DNA of 41,246 nt from JACPNA01 sp964429715 (GTDB lineage Archaea > Nanobdellota > Nanobdellia > Woesearchaeales > GW2011-AR9), in assembly GCA_964429715.1 (NCBI GenBank), contig CAYSCV010000002.1, forward strand, positions 1 to 41,246. Direction: 5' to 3'. Both the position numbers and the translations under genes were made by a program. Positions 1-7,341 of the stretch are shown here, piece by piece (the first letter of the stretch is position 1; each line of letters starts with the position of its first letter). A model generated the notes under the pieces. It worked only from the letters and a program-made list of their open reading frames with translations. It was not told where the DNA came from and did not search any database.

Positions 1-2247
1 GAAATGTTTCGCATGGGCATCCCCGTCCCTCCCGGCTTCTGCATCACCGCACAAACGTATAAAGAATTTATCGAACGCACAAATATCAAACCTAAAATCC
101 AACAACTCCTCATCAATTTAAACGTCGAAGATAACACCCAGCTCCAAAAAGTCGCGGAACAAATCCAACGCGTCATCCTTTCTACACCCATTCCAGAGGA
201 AATGGCTGATGAAATTATGGATTCCTATGATCTTCTGGGCACTAACACCAAACGCGCCAACGATTTAGTCCAAGCCCAAGAAGTCTTTGTCGCCGTCAGA
301 TCTTCTGCAACCGCTGAAGACTTACCCGAAGCCAGTTTCGCCGGCCAGCAAGCCACATTCCTTAACGTCAAAGGCCGTAAAAATGTCGTCGGTGCCGTCT
401 TAGCCTGTTGGGCATCTTTATTCACTGCCCGCGCCATCTATTACCGTGTAAGAAATAATTTTGACCACATGAACGTCTTAATCTGCGCCGTCGTCCAAAA
501 AATGGTTAATGCCACCCAATCAGGGATCATGTTTACCGCTAATCCTGCTACCAATAACGAAAATGAACTCGTTATCGAAGCCATTTACGGCTTAGGAGAA
601 TTAATCGTCGGCGGCGAAGTCAATCCTAACATGTACCTGGTTGACAAACAAACCAAACAAATCAAAAAAATTGAAATTCGCAAACAAGATATGGGTTTAT
701 TTCGTAACGCTCAAGGCGAAAACGAAAAACGCCCCATCCCTCTCGACACCCAAGCCCGCCAAGTCTTAAACGAAAAACAAATTTTAGAATACGCTCGACT
801 AGGAAAAAAATTAGAAGAACATTATGGCAAACCCCAAGACATCGAATTCGCCGTTGAAAACAATAACGACTTATACATAGTCCAAACCCGTGCCATTACC
901 ACTTTAAAAAAGAAAGATCCTGTCACCCAACGCCCAACCATCACTGAAGAAGCCGGAAAAATTCTCTTAAAAGGCGAAACCGCCTCCGCCGGCGTATACT
1001 CTGGTCGCGTACGTATCGTCCACGACCCTTCTGAATTAGGCAAAGTCGAAAAAGGGGATATCCTAGTAACCACCATGACCACTCCTGATATGGTTCCCGC
1101 CATGCAGCGCGCCGGAGCAATCGTAACCAATGAAGGCGGACTCACTTGCCACGCTGCTATTGTTTCAAGAGAAATGGGTACACCTTGTTTGGTAGGTACG
1201 GAACACGCAACCGAAGTATTAAAAGACGACGAAATCATCACCGTTCACGCCACGCGTGGCTTAGTCTACGAAGGCAAAGTAGAAACCCAAGCTCCTCTCG
1301 CCACATCAACCAAACCACAATCTCAAACACAAACAAATGGCAAAATCATTACCGCAACCGATATAAAAATAATCCTTGATCTTCCTGATCTCGCCGAACG
1401 TGCCGCCACAACCGGTGCCGATGGCGTCGGTCTCGTAAGATTAGAAATCATGATCGCATCAGGTGGCATTCACCCCGCCGAATACATCCGCCAAAACAAA
1501 TACAAAGACTACATCACATTATTAAAAAACGGCATCCGTAAAATCGCCCAAGCCTTCAAAAACAAACCCGTCTGGATTCGCAATTCTGACATGCGTTCTG
1601 ATGAATATCGTAACTTAACCGGTGGCAATCAAGAACCCCACGAAACTGATCCTATGCTCGGTTGGCACGGCATCCGTCGCCTGCTCGACGAACCAAAAAT
1701 ACTCAAAGCCGAATTCCAAGCCATCGCCGATTTACACGCCGAAGGTTACAAAAACGTCGGCATTATGATCCCTTTCATCATTCGCGTTGAAGAACTGCGC
1801 AAAGCCAAAAACATCATGCGCGAAACCGGCTTAGAACCCTGTCGTGATATTGACTTTGGCATCATGGTCGAAACTCCCGCAGCCTGTTGGATAATTGAAG
1901 ACCTCTGTAAAGAAGGCCTCAGCTTCGTCTCCTTTGGCACGAACGACTTAACCCAACTCACGTTAGGTATCGACCGCAACAACGAACGCTTATCAAACAG
2001 ATTCGACGAAATGCATCCTGCCGTTTTAGGTGAAATCGCCAAAGTCATCAAAACCTGCCAGAAATATCACGTCACCACTTCCATTTGCGGTCAAGCTGGT
2101 TCTCGTGCCGTCATGGCCGAATTCCTCGTTCACCAAGGTATTGACTCCATCTCCGCTAATGCCGATGCTGTTGATGAAATCCGCACAACTGTCGCCAGAG
2201 TAGAACGAAAAGTGCTATTGGAAGGGGAGAGACACAAAGTGAAATAA
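1..2247 (+). CDS. ppsA: Phosphoenolpyruvate synthase / PPDK-type enzyme (5' end outside window)
   Basis: Phosphoenolpyruvate synthase family enzyme, interconverting pyruvate and PEP with ATP; in archaea it feeds gluconeogenesis. The frame is open from base 1 and the visible protein begins inside the usual N-terminal GIPVPPGF segment, so roughly the first 20 residues lie upstream of the window. Seen in order: an ATP-grasp/pyruvate-binding N-terminal domain (VRSSATAEDLPEASFAGQ and QTRA motifs), the swivelling phosphohistidine domain with the catalytic His in GGLTCHAAIVSREMG (about codon 383 of the visible part), and a C-terminal PEP/pyruvate-binding barrel with FGTNDLTQLTLGIDRN and the catalytic Cys in SICGQAG. 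The visible 747 residues match the family length once the missing start is added. Ends in a convergent intergenic gap. Choosing PEP synthase over PPDK is based on family resemblance and is less certain than the fold. Confidence 0.93.
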   Translation, partial: EMFRMGIPVPPGFCITAQTYKEFIERTNIKPKIQQLLINLNVEDNTQLQKVAEQIQRVILSTPIPEEMADEIMDSYDLLGTNTKRANDLVQAQEVFVAVRSSATAEDLPEASFAGQQATFLNVKGRKNVVGAVLACWASLFTARAIYYRVRNNFDHMNVLICAVVQKMVNATQSGIMFTANPATNNENELVIEAIYGLGELIVGGEVNPNMYLVDKQTKQIKKIEIRKQDMGLFRNAQGENEKRPIPLDTQARQVLNEKQILEYARLGKKLEEHYGKPQDIEFAVENNNDLYIVQTRAITTLKKKDPVTQRPTITEEAGKILLKGETASAGVYSGRVRIVHDPSELGKVEKGDILVTTMTTPDMVPAMQRAGAIVTNEGGLTCHAAIVSREMGTPCLVGTEHATEVLKDDEIITVHATRGLVYEGKVETQAPLATSTKPQSQTQTNGKIITATDIKIILDLPDLAERAATTGADGVGLVRLEIMIASGGIHPAEYIRQNKYKDYITLLKNGIRKIAQAFKNKPVWIRNSDMRSDEYRNLTGGNQEPHETDPMLGWHGIRRLLDEPKILKAEFQAIADLHAEGYKNVGIMIPFIIRVEELRKAKNIMRETGLEPCRDIDFGIMVETPAACWIIEDLCKEGLSFVSFGTNDLTQLTLGIDRNNERLSNRFDEMHPAVLGEIAKVIKTCQKYHVTTSICGQAGSRAVMAEFLVHQGIDSISANADAVDEIRTTVARVERKVLLEGERHKVK

Positions 2248-2271
2248 TCTATTTTCTCTTTATTGTTCTCC

Positions 2272-2286
2272 ATTCTCAATAAGAAT
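2272..2286. terminator. Small hairpin in T-rich convergent gap
   Basis: ATTCT-caata-AGAAT inverted repeat in the gap between the convergent ppsA and deoxyribosyltransferase-like genes. T-rich stretches lie on both sides. It may help end transcription, but the stem is only five AT-rich pairs. Confidence 0.3.
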
Positions 2287-2326
2287 AGTGAGTGCGTTTA
2301 ACAGATTTTTCAATTACATTTAATAT

Positions 2327-2902
2327 TTACCTTTCCTTTAAAAATTGTAATGCTTCATCTCGGACAAACATCTTCTTTTTGTAATAATCTATTTGCTCAT
2401 TGATCAAAGAAATATCTTTAATAGTCTGTCTGGGGTTTGCTTCAAATTGTAAAATACAAGTCGCAACCTCTTCTACTGTTTCGGCAATCACATCACACGT
2501 TGTCAACACAAAAGGACATTTCCAATTTTTATAAATTCTTCCGCCAATTTCTTTCTCATTTTTATTGAATTTTCCGTTTCGTGGCGCAAGACCGATAAGT
2601 GGTTTTTTAAAATATTTTGCAATCAACATCTCCTGTGAACCACCAACACTGATATCATCAGTCAAATAGACAATCACCACATCAGCGTTCGAAATCATAA
2701 AACAATCTCTGCCAAATACTAATGAAGGGTTGTTTTCATCCCACTCTGTCGTTTTCGGCGTTTTAGTCGGATCAAGATTTATGATCTGTAAACCTGTTTT
2801 TTCTTCCAATGTGTTACAAAAATTCACACGCCAATCTTTCGTACCAAAAATAGAATGAGGATTAACCTTTCCCGCAATATATAGTTTAAGTCCTTCATTC
2901 AT
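2327..2902 (-). CDS. Nucleoside 2-deoxyribosyltransferase-like protein
   Basis: 191-residue protein resembling the nucleoside 2-deoxyribosyltransferase fold. It starts with KLYIAGKVNPHSIFGTKDWR, the typical beta-strand/glycine opening of the family. In the middle is SNADVVIVYLTDDISVGGSQEM, matching the family's 'aD.vi.yl.d....GS..E' region, where the Glu would be the nucleophile. ATG at 2902 is preferred over longer frames because a GAGGAT Shine-Dalgarno-like run lies about 10 bases upstream and the protein then begins at the conserved strand. Its ATG overlaps the stop of the RNase P protein gene by four bases (ATGA), so the two are co-transcribed. The substrate is unknown; a role in nucleotide salvage or sanitation is inferred from the family. 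Confidence 0.7.
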   Translation of the reverse strand: MNEGLKLYIAGKVNPHSIFGTKDWRVNFCNTLEEKTGLQIINLDPTKTPKTTEWDENNPSLVFGRDCFMISNADVVIVYLTDDISVGGSQEMLIAKYFKKPLIGLAPRNGKFNKNEKEIGGRIYKNWKCPFVLTTCDVIAETVEEVATCILQFEANPRQTIKDISLINEQIDYYKKKMFVRDEALQFLKER

Positions 2903-3213
2903 TTTAGCGGTATCCTCAGAAACTTTTTGCAATCCAAACACGAAATAACCACCTTTCCTTTCCGCGTCCGCACTCGCGCATTCACTCCTGGCTGCAAATA
3001 ATGATAACAATGTTTGCAATATCGTCGTTTCAATTCTAACGGTATTTTCGTCTTCACCTTCATCGCAATCTTTCGCGCCAACGCAACATACCTATGTGCT
3101 GAACTTCGGTCCAGAGAAAACGCCGTAGCCGCTTCTCGAAACAAAATCTTGATTCGTTGCAGTGCTATCTCTTTTTGCTGCGTCTTCGAAAAAGTAGGTC
3201 GACCCATAATCAT
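2899..3213 (-). CDS. rnp4: Ribonuclease P protein component 4 (Rpr2/Rpp21 family)
   Basis: Archaeal RNase P protein homologous to eukaryotic Rpp21/Rpr2, which binds the RNase P RNA specificity domain for pre-tRNA 5' maturation. The N-terminal half is helical and basic (QQKEIALQRIKILFREAA, then DRSSAHRYVALARKIAMK). The C-terminal half is the zinc ribbon: RRYCKHCYHYLQPGVNARVR followed by KVVISCLDCKKF, giving the four Cys ligands as two CxxC pairs. The frame opens at 3273, but a TATA-like TTTTTAACTA around 3228-3238 would place the transcript start near 3210, so ATG at 3213 (or 3207) is chosen. It overlaps the downstream deoxyribosyltransferase-like gene by 4 bp. The RNA subunit is encoded in the same window at 28249-28615. 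Confidence 0.88.
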   Translation of the reverse strand: MIMGRPTFSKTQQKEIALQRIKILFREAATAFSLDRSSAHRYVALARKIAMKVKTKIPLELKRRYCKHCYHYLQPGVNARVRTRKGKVVISCLDCKKFLRIPLK

Positions 3214-3260
3214 AAGAAAACCAATCATAGTTAAAAAAGTATCCCTCTCCAACACAAAAA

Positions 3261-3270
3261 CATATAAACA
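3261..3270 (+). promoter_or_regulatory. TATA box for winged-helix gene
   Basis: CATATAAACA centred about 25 bases before ATG 3291, in the divergent gap with rnp4. The spacing implies a leaderless or nearly leaderless transcript. Confidence 0.5.
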
Positions 3271-3290
3271 CATTTATCAGCAATACTAAA

Positions 3291-3605
3291 ATGCTCCGTG
3301 GCCGTCCCGTCAAAAGTCAAATTCGTCAAAATATTATCGAACTTCTCAACCATCTCAAACAAGGCTACGGCTATCAAATCAGCAAAATCTACAACGAAAT
3401 TTTCCCCAGAGTAACCCAACGCAGTATATATTATCATCTACACAAAGGCACTCACACAAATGAAATTTCCATTCATAAAATCCAGCAAGAAAAAGGTGAT
3501 TTTTCCTGGGGCACCACAGTGGAAAAAATATATTACACTCTTGGTAAAAACGCCGAACCTAAAGGTGATAAACGTATATCTGAATTCTTCAAACACAAAA
3601 AATAA
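3291..3605 (+). CDS. Small winged-helix DNA-binding protein (PadR/ArsR-like)
   Basis: 104-residue winged helix-turn-helix protein. The N-terminal GRPVKSQIRQNIIELLNHL and the following GYGYQISKIYNEIF / RVTQRSIYYHLHKG segments form the helix-turn-helix and wing pattern of PadR/ArsR-like regulators. The C-terminus contains a short YYTLG strand and a lysine-rich tail. It starts at an ATG 25-30 bases after a TATA box. Its stop codon overlaps the ATG of the next gene (TAATG, 1-bp overlap), so it is in an operon with the alkylguanine DNA methyltransferase. Whether it regulates that gene is unknown; it could equally be a constitutive nucleic-acid-binding protein. No effector-binding domain is visible. 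Confidence 0.75.
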   Translation: MLRGRPVKSQIRQNIIELLNHLKQGYGYQISKIYNEIFPRVTQRSIYYHLHKGTHTNEISIHKIQQEKGDFSWGTTVEKIYYTLGKNAEPKGDKRISEFFKHKK

Positions 3606-3925
3606 TGACTCCCTCCCCATTCGCCCAACAAGTCTACACCCTCTGCAAAAAAATTCCTAGAAGCAAAGTAACAACATACAAAGCAATCGCTAAAGCTCTA
3701 AATTGTAAAGGCTACCAAGCCATCGGCCAAGCATTAAAAAAGAATCCGTACGCCCCGATAGTCCCCTGCCATCGCGTCATCAACAGCAACGGCTCAATCG
3801 GCGGTTTTTTCGGCCAAACAACCGGCCCAGAAATCAAACGTAAAACATCCTTATTACAACAAGAAGGTATTATCATCAGTAACAGAAAAATAGACTTAAA
3901 CCAATACTTCTACCCTCTAGCGTAA
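3605..3925 (+). CDS. Methylated-DNA--protein-cysteine methyltransferase (MGMT/Ogt)
   Basis: O6-alkylguanine-DNA alkyltransferase that repairs O6-alkyl guanine by irreversible transfer of the alkyl group to its own cysteine. The 106 residues cover only the catalytic DNA-binding domain: KIPRSKVTTYKAIAKAL (helix-turn-helix), GYQAIGQALKKNP, then the diagnostic PIVPCHRVIN with acceptor Cys55. The position of the usual arginine finger (R-A-V-G in human AGT) is Gln in QAIG, a deviation worth noting; Cys is kept, so this is not an alkyltransferase-like (Trp) protein. The N-terminal ribonuclease-H-like domain found in larger family members is absent. Translationally coupled to the upstream winged-helix gene. 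Confidence 0.92.
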   Translation: MTPSPFAQQVYTLCKKIPRSKVTTYKAIAKALNCKGYQAIGQALKKNPYAPIVPCHRVINSNGSIGGFFGQTTGPEIKRKTSLLQQEGIIISNRKIDLNQYFYPLA

Positions 3926-3937
3926 ACTTACATAAAA

Positions 3938-3946
3938 TATATAAAA
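3938..3946 (+). promoter_or_regulatory. TATA box for FNR-like gene
   Basis: TATATAAAA whose centre lies about 26 bases before ATG 3968. The predicted transcript start coincides with the start codon (leaderless). Confidence 0.6.
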
Positions 3947-3967
3947 CAACCCTAAAATTCTAGATTC

Positions 3968-4663
3968 ATGGCCCTAATTAGTACATTTCAAGGTACTGTA
4001 CAAGAAGTAAAATATCTCACCTCAAGTGTTATGTTCTTCTCTTTAACAATCCCTCATTCGTTCACATTCACCGCCGGTCAATTTGCCATAATTAAAATGA
4101 CAAAGAACAACCAAACAAAAATGAAATCCTACTCTATCTTAAATGCCCCATCCAAACGTGGCGTACTTGAATTATGTGTCAAACTCATTGATGGCGGCTT
4201 TGCTTCCGAAATCTTCAAACAAACAAAAGTCAACGACACTTTCGAAATTAAAGGCCCATTTGGCCATTTCATTCTCGATGAATCCTCGGTACAACATGAA
4301 CAGTGGTTCATCTGCGCCGGTACGGGAGTCGTACCTTTCTATAGCATGCTTGCCCAACATCTCTCCCGCCACCCCTCAACCAAATTTCATTTACTCTTCA
4401 GCGTGAGAACAAAGCCAGATTTATTCTTCCACCAAGAATTTCTTGACTGGGAAAAAACCAATTCCAACTTCACATACATGCCAACGTTAACTCGCGAAGA
4501 GTGGCCAGGTCTTAAAGGCCGTGTTCAGCAACATCTAGGCATACAACTCCAACACAAATATTTTTATATCTGTGGTTTAAACGAATTAGTGCTTGACACA
4601 AAAACATATCTTCTCAATCATAGCGTCGATCCTAAACAAATTCATGTCGAGCGTTATAATTAA
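3968..4663 (+). CDS. Ferredoxin-NADP reductase-like flavoprotein
   Basis: 231-residue oxidoreductase of the FNR superfamily. The N-terminal FAD-binding barrel has FTFTAGQFAIIKM and KSYSILNAP (the RxYS flavin motif with Lys in place of Arg), then GGFASEIF and GPFGHFIL. The C-terminal NAD(P)-binding domain starts with FICAGTGVVPFYSML and ends with YFYICGLNELV. There is no 2Fe-2S domain or cysteine cluster, so the electron partner must be a separate protein such as a ferredoxin or thioredoxin-like protein. It stands alone between MGMT and the aminopeptidase, 14 bases before the latter, with its own TATA box. The physiological acceptor cannot be told from the sequence. Confidence 0.85.
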   Translation: MALISTFQGTVQEVKYLTSSVMFFSLTIPHSFTFTAGQFAIIKMTKNNQTKMKSYSILNAPSKRGVLELCVKLIDGGFASEIFKQTKVNDTFEIKGPFGHFILDESSVQHEQWFICAGTGVVPFYSMLAQHLSRHPSTKFHLLFSVRTKPDLFFHQEFLDWEKTNSNFTYMPTLTREEWPGLKGRVQQHLGIQLQHKYFYICGLNELVLDTKTYLLNHSVDPKQIHVERYN

Positions 4664-4677
4664 AAGAGGTCAAAACA

Positions 4678-6171
4678 ATGAAACTAAATATAATTGAAAA
4701 CATCCCTGGCAAAAGTCAATTGCTCGTTCTCGGAATCTGGGAAGATAACCTCAACCATTATCAACAATTCTCCTCTGAACTCACAACCGAAATTCAAGAT
4801 GCCGCAATCTCAAAACGTTGCGAATTCCATTTTGGTGAAATCCTCATTACAAAAATTCCAAATAAACCATACCAGAAAGTTCTCGTTCTCGGGCTTGGAA
4901 AAAAATCAGAAATAACAATAGAACGCGTCCGTAAATCTATGGGCAAAATTGTCAAATGCGCCCGCGGATTAAAATTACTCTCCATAGAAACAACTATCGC
5001 TGAAATGCTTCGCACCCAATTTTCAGATGAAGAACTTGGTCGTACTATCGCTGAAGGCACAATCCTCACCAATTACGAATTTACCAAATACCTCTCCACC
5101 GAAAAGAAAGACAAAAAAAAATTAGTCGAAGAAATCACTTTTGGTTGGCATGGCAAAACTCGTAAAGAACTTGAACATGGTTTAAATCAAGGCACAATAA
5201 TTGCCAAAGCCACCAATCTCGCTAAAGACCTCGTCAACGAACCCGCATCTGTTGCTACACCTTCATATATAGAAAAAGTAGCAAAAACCATCGCCAAACA
5301 ATCCAATCTCTCCCTAACTGTTCTTGAAAAAAATGACCTAGAACGCCTTGGCCTCAACTCATTTCTCGGCGTCAGTCGTGGCAGTTCTCAACCTCCCAAA
5401 CTCCTCATTCTCGAATACACCGGCGCACCCAAAACTAAACCCTGGAAAGCATTCGTAGGCAAAGGCATTACCTTCGATTCCGGCGGCTATAACTTAAAAC
5501 CAACCGGCGGCATTGAAGACATGAAATCCGACATGGCTGGCGCCGCCGCCGTATTAGCCACACTCAAATCCGTATCGGAACTACATCTCTCTGAAAATAT
5601 CCTTGGCATCATGCCTTTGTGTGAAAACATGATTGGGGGCTGTGCGCAAAAACCAGGCGACATTGTCAAAGCATATAACGGCAAAACAATTGAAATTCGT
5701 AACACCGACGCCGAAGGCCGTTTAATCCTCGCTGATGCCCTCTCCTACACTGAAGCAACCTACAAACCAGAAAGTATCATCGACCTCGCCACCCTCACTG
5801 GCGCCTGCGTCATCGCCCTCGGCTATTACGCTTCTGGCTTGATGAGTAAAGACGATCAATTAATTTCCTCTCTCACACTTGCTGGTAATAAAAGCGGCGA
5901 TCGCGTCTGGTCCTTGCCATTTTTTGAAGAATACCACGACGCCATGGACGGCACAATTTCCGATCTGCGTAACATGTCAAGCAAAGGCAAAGGCTATGAA
6001 GCCGGCGCAATTAACGGCGGCGTCTTTCTAAGTAAATTCGTTGACAAAGCACGTTGGGCTCATATCGATATCGCCGGCCCCGCTTTTTTAATTGAAGAAA
6101 ACGACTATTATCAGAAAGGTGCATCTGGTGCTGGTGTAAGATTATTGTGCTATTGGTTACTAGGAAACTAA
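4678..6171 (+). CDS. pepA: Leucyl aminopeptidase (M17)
   Basis: Cytosolic di-zinc leucine aminopeptidase, releasing N-terminal amino acids from peptides. At 497 residues it has the full two-domain M17 layout: an N-terminal macrodomain-like region (about 1-160) and the catalytic domain. Metal and catalytic residues are visible: Lys262 and Asp267 in GKGITFDSGG, Asp285 in MKSDMAGAAA, and Asp344, Glu346 and Arg348 in the signature NTDAEGRL. AGGT lies a few bases upstream of the ATG (AAAGAGGTCAAAACAATG), and the gene follows the FNR-like gene by 14 bp, so the two probably share a transcript. In a small-genome archaeon it probably serves peptide turnover. Confidence 0.95.
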   Translation: MKLNIIENIPGKSQLLVLGIWEDNLNHYQQFSSELTTEIQDAAISKRCEFHFGEILITKIPNKPYQKVLVLGLGKKSEITIERVRKSMGKIVKCARGLKLLSIETTIAEMLRTQFSDEELGRTIAEGTILTNYEFTKYLSTEKKDKKKLVEEITFGWHGKTRKELEHGLNQGTIIAKATNLAKDLVNEPASVATPSYIEKVAKTIAKQSNLSLTVLEKNDLERLGLNSFLGVSRGSSQPPKLLILEYTGAPKTKPWKAFVGKGITFDSGGYNLKPTGGIEDMKSDMAGAAAVLATLKSVSELHLSENILGIMPLCENMIGGCAQKPGDIVKAYNGKTIEIRNTDAEGRLILADALSYTEATYKPESIIDLATLTGACVIALGYYASGLMSKDDQLISSLTLAGNKSGDRVWSLPFFEEYHDAMDGTISDLRNMSSKGKGYEAGAINGGVFLSKFVDKARWAHIDIAGPAFLIEENDYYQKGASGAGVRLLCYWLLGN

Positions 6172-6178
6172 GTATTTT

Positions 6179-6802
6179 TTAATCCATCACTACTATTTCT
6201 TTAAATGAATAGATAATCCTTTCTTTCTGTAAAAACTTCCCTAATTCTTCTTCTCTTTCTTTAGGAATTAACACTACATTTGACCCATATCTTCTCCCTT
6301 TAAGTTCCCCCAACAATCCTTTATCTTTATACCCTTTTTCATTTCGGCCAAATAATGTCCGTGTCAATCGCAAATATTTTTTCTTATCTTTAGGAAATTC
6401 CCATGTAAATAAATCAAATCTTTCTCCTGTTTGCAGTTCTGCTTTTTTGGAAAACAATAAGATCCCTTCGCTGGCAATACTGCTCTGCAGCTGCCACTCC
6501 TGTAATCTACCCGCTTGCACAGAAAGAGGATAATGAAACCCCAATAATTTCCATTTTTTATAATCTGTAGATTGATAAAAGCGCGCAAATGCTGCTCGCA
6601 CATTTCGTTCTACTGTATCGGCCCGATCACAGTCAATAAAAATATCTATATCACTTTCTTTTTGCAGTTGTCCTCGTACCGCCGAACCATACAAAAATAT
6701 TTTTGAAATAAACTTGTTGAGTGTCCCATCTAAGAACAAGAAACTTAACGCATTCTGTGCATACGCAATCGCGTGCCATGTTTGCTTATTCAATCTCCTC
6801 AC
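6179..6802 (-). CDS. MNT-type nucleotidyltransferase with C-terminal extension (antitoxin-like)
   Basis: 207-residue protein. Residues 30-60 carry the minimal nucleotidyltransferase signature GSAVRGQLQKESDIDIFI, i.e. GS-x10-DxD with both metal-binding aspartates, so catalysis looks intact. It overlaps the upstream HEPN-like gene by 17 bp, the classic HEPN/MNT toxin-antitoxin arrangement in which MNT enzymes modify and neutralise HEPN RNases. Residues about 110-207 are an extension not needed for MNT activity; it contains GSNVVLIPKEREEELGKFL and clearly resembles the C-terminus of the second MNT protein at 8668-9258. The function of the extension is unknown. An alternative is a chromosomally domesticated nucleotidyltransferase without toxin function. 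Confidence 0.78.
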   Translation of the reverse strand: MRRLNKQTWHAIAYAQNALSFLFLDGTLNKFISKIFLYGSAVRGQLQKESDIDIFIDCDRADTVERNVRAAFARFYQSTDYKKWKLLGFHYPLSVQAGRLQEWQLQSSIASEGILLFSKKAELQTGERFDLFTWEFPKDKKKYLRLTRTLFGRNEKGYKDKGLLGELKGRRYGSNVVLIPKEREEELGKFLQKERIIYSFKEIVVMD

Positions 6803-7217
6803 CTAATTGTTGTAGTTGTTCTTTAATCAACTGATGCAGTTTTTGAAATGCTTTTAACACTATTTCCGCGGCACTCTTGCTCGGTTTGCCATAAATCAAT
6901 TTATTTCTATGCTCTTCAATAAGATACATCGACCTGAAGATATCTTCTTTCATCGCAAATTCCACTCCTAACATTCGCTCGGCTAAAGGCATAATTTTCT
7001 GTTCCGGCTTTGGTGTTTTAAACCACTCATGCTTCACCATCGTTCCGATAGAAATTTTATTGAGCGTGTGCAGATACAGCTCCAGTAAATCTATCGAACA
7101 AGCCGAAGTATGTAATCCAATAGTGGCTGCTCGTTCTTCAAGCCCAACCGCAATAGCTGATTCTATCCCTTGGATATGTTCTTGAATATGTAATTTATGT
7201 ACTTCTTTTGAGGTCAT
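6786..7217 (-). CDS. HEPN-like helical protein (putative toxin partner of MNT)
   Basis: 143-residue all-helical protein immediately upstream of an MNT nucleotidyltransferase. Size, helical content and order suggest a HEPN domain. The expected RNxxxH RNase motif near the C-terminal helix appears as EEHRNKLIYGK, so the usual catalytic His position is Tyr; RNase activity is therefore doubtful. Another Arg-x6-His (RAATIGLH) occurs earlier but in an unusual place. The frame continues 22 codons further upstream, but ATG 7217 is chosen because a TATA box (7240-7247) puts the transcript start at about 7217-7220, making it leaderless. The promoter is flanked by two palindromic repeats, suggesting autoregulation. 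Confidence 0.62.
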   Translation of the reverse strand: MTSKEVHKLHIQEHIQGIESAIAVGLEERAATIGLHTSACSIDLLELYLHTLNKISIGTMVKHEWFKTPKPEQKIMPLAERMLGVEFAMKEDIFRSMYLIEEHRNKLIYGKPSKSAAEIVLKAFQKLHQLIKEQLQQLGEEIE

Positions 7218-7218
7218 A

Positions 7219-7269
7219 TTGGAATAAAAGTTCCAATTCTTTATAAATTTTTTGGAATAAAAGTTCCTA
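7219..7269 (-). promoter_or_regulatory. Promoter with TATA box between two palindromic operator copies
   Basis: Two identical 16-bp copies of TTGGAATAAAAGTTCC begin at 7219 and 7252, exactly 33 bp (about three helical turns) apart. Each is palindromic: TTGGAA-taaaag-TTCCAA in the first, TTGGAA-taaaag-TTCCTA in the second. Between them lies TTTATAAA (7240-7247), the TATA box of the leftward HEPN/MNT pair. One operator covers the transcription start and start codon region, the other covers the BRE/upstream region. A dimeric regulator bound here would block TBP/TFB or RNA polymerase. The element is seen directly; the regulator is inferred to be the HEPN/MNT complex or a distant factor. Confidence 0.7.
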
Positions 7270-7341
7270 ATTTTAAACCACACTATAAGCTGTTCCTAAA
7301 ACAACATAAAGTTAATAAAGAAGCACTTCCCTATTCCTTCC

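Noticed and set aside
822..1241. Leftward 139-codon frame inside ppsA
   Set aside because: It is a mirror of a strongly conserved enzyme reading frame; the Ser/Thr-rich translation is typical of antisense frames in C-rich genes.
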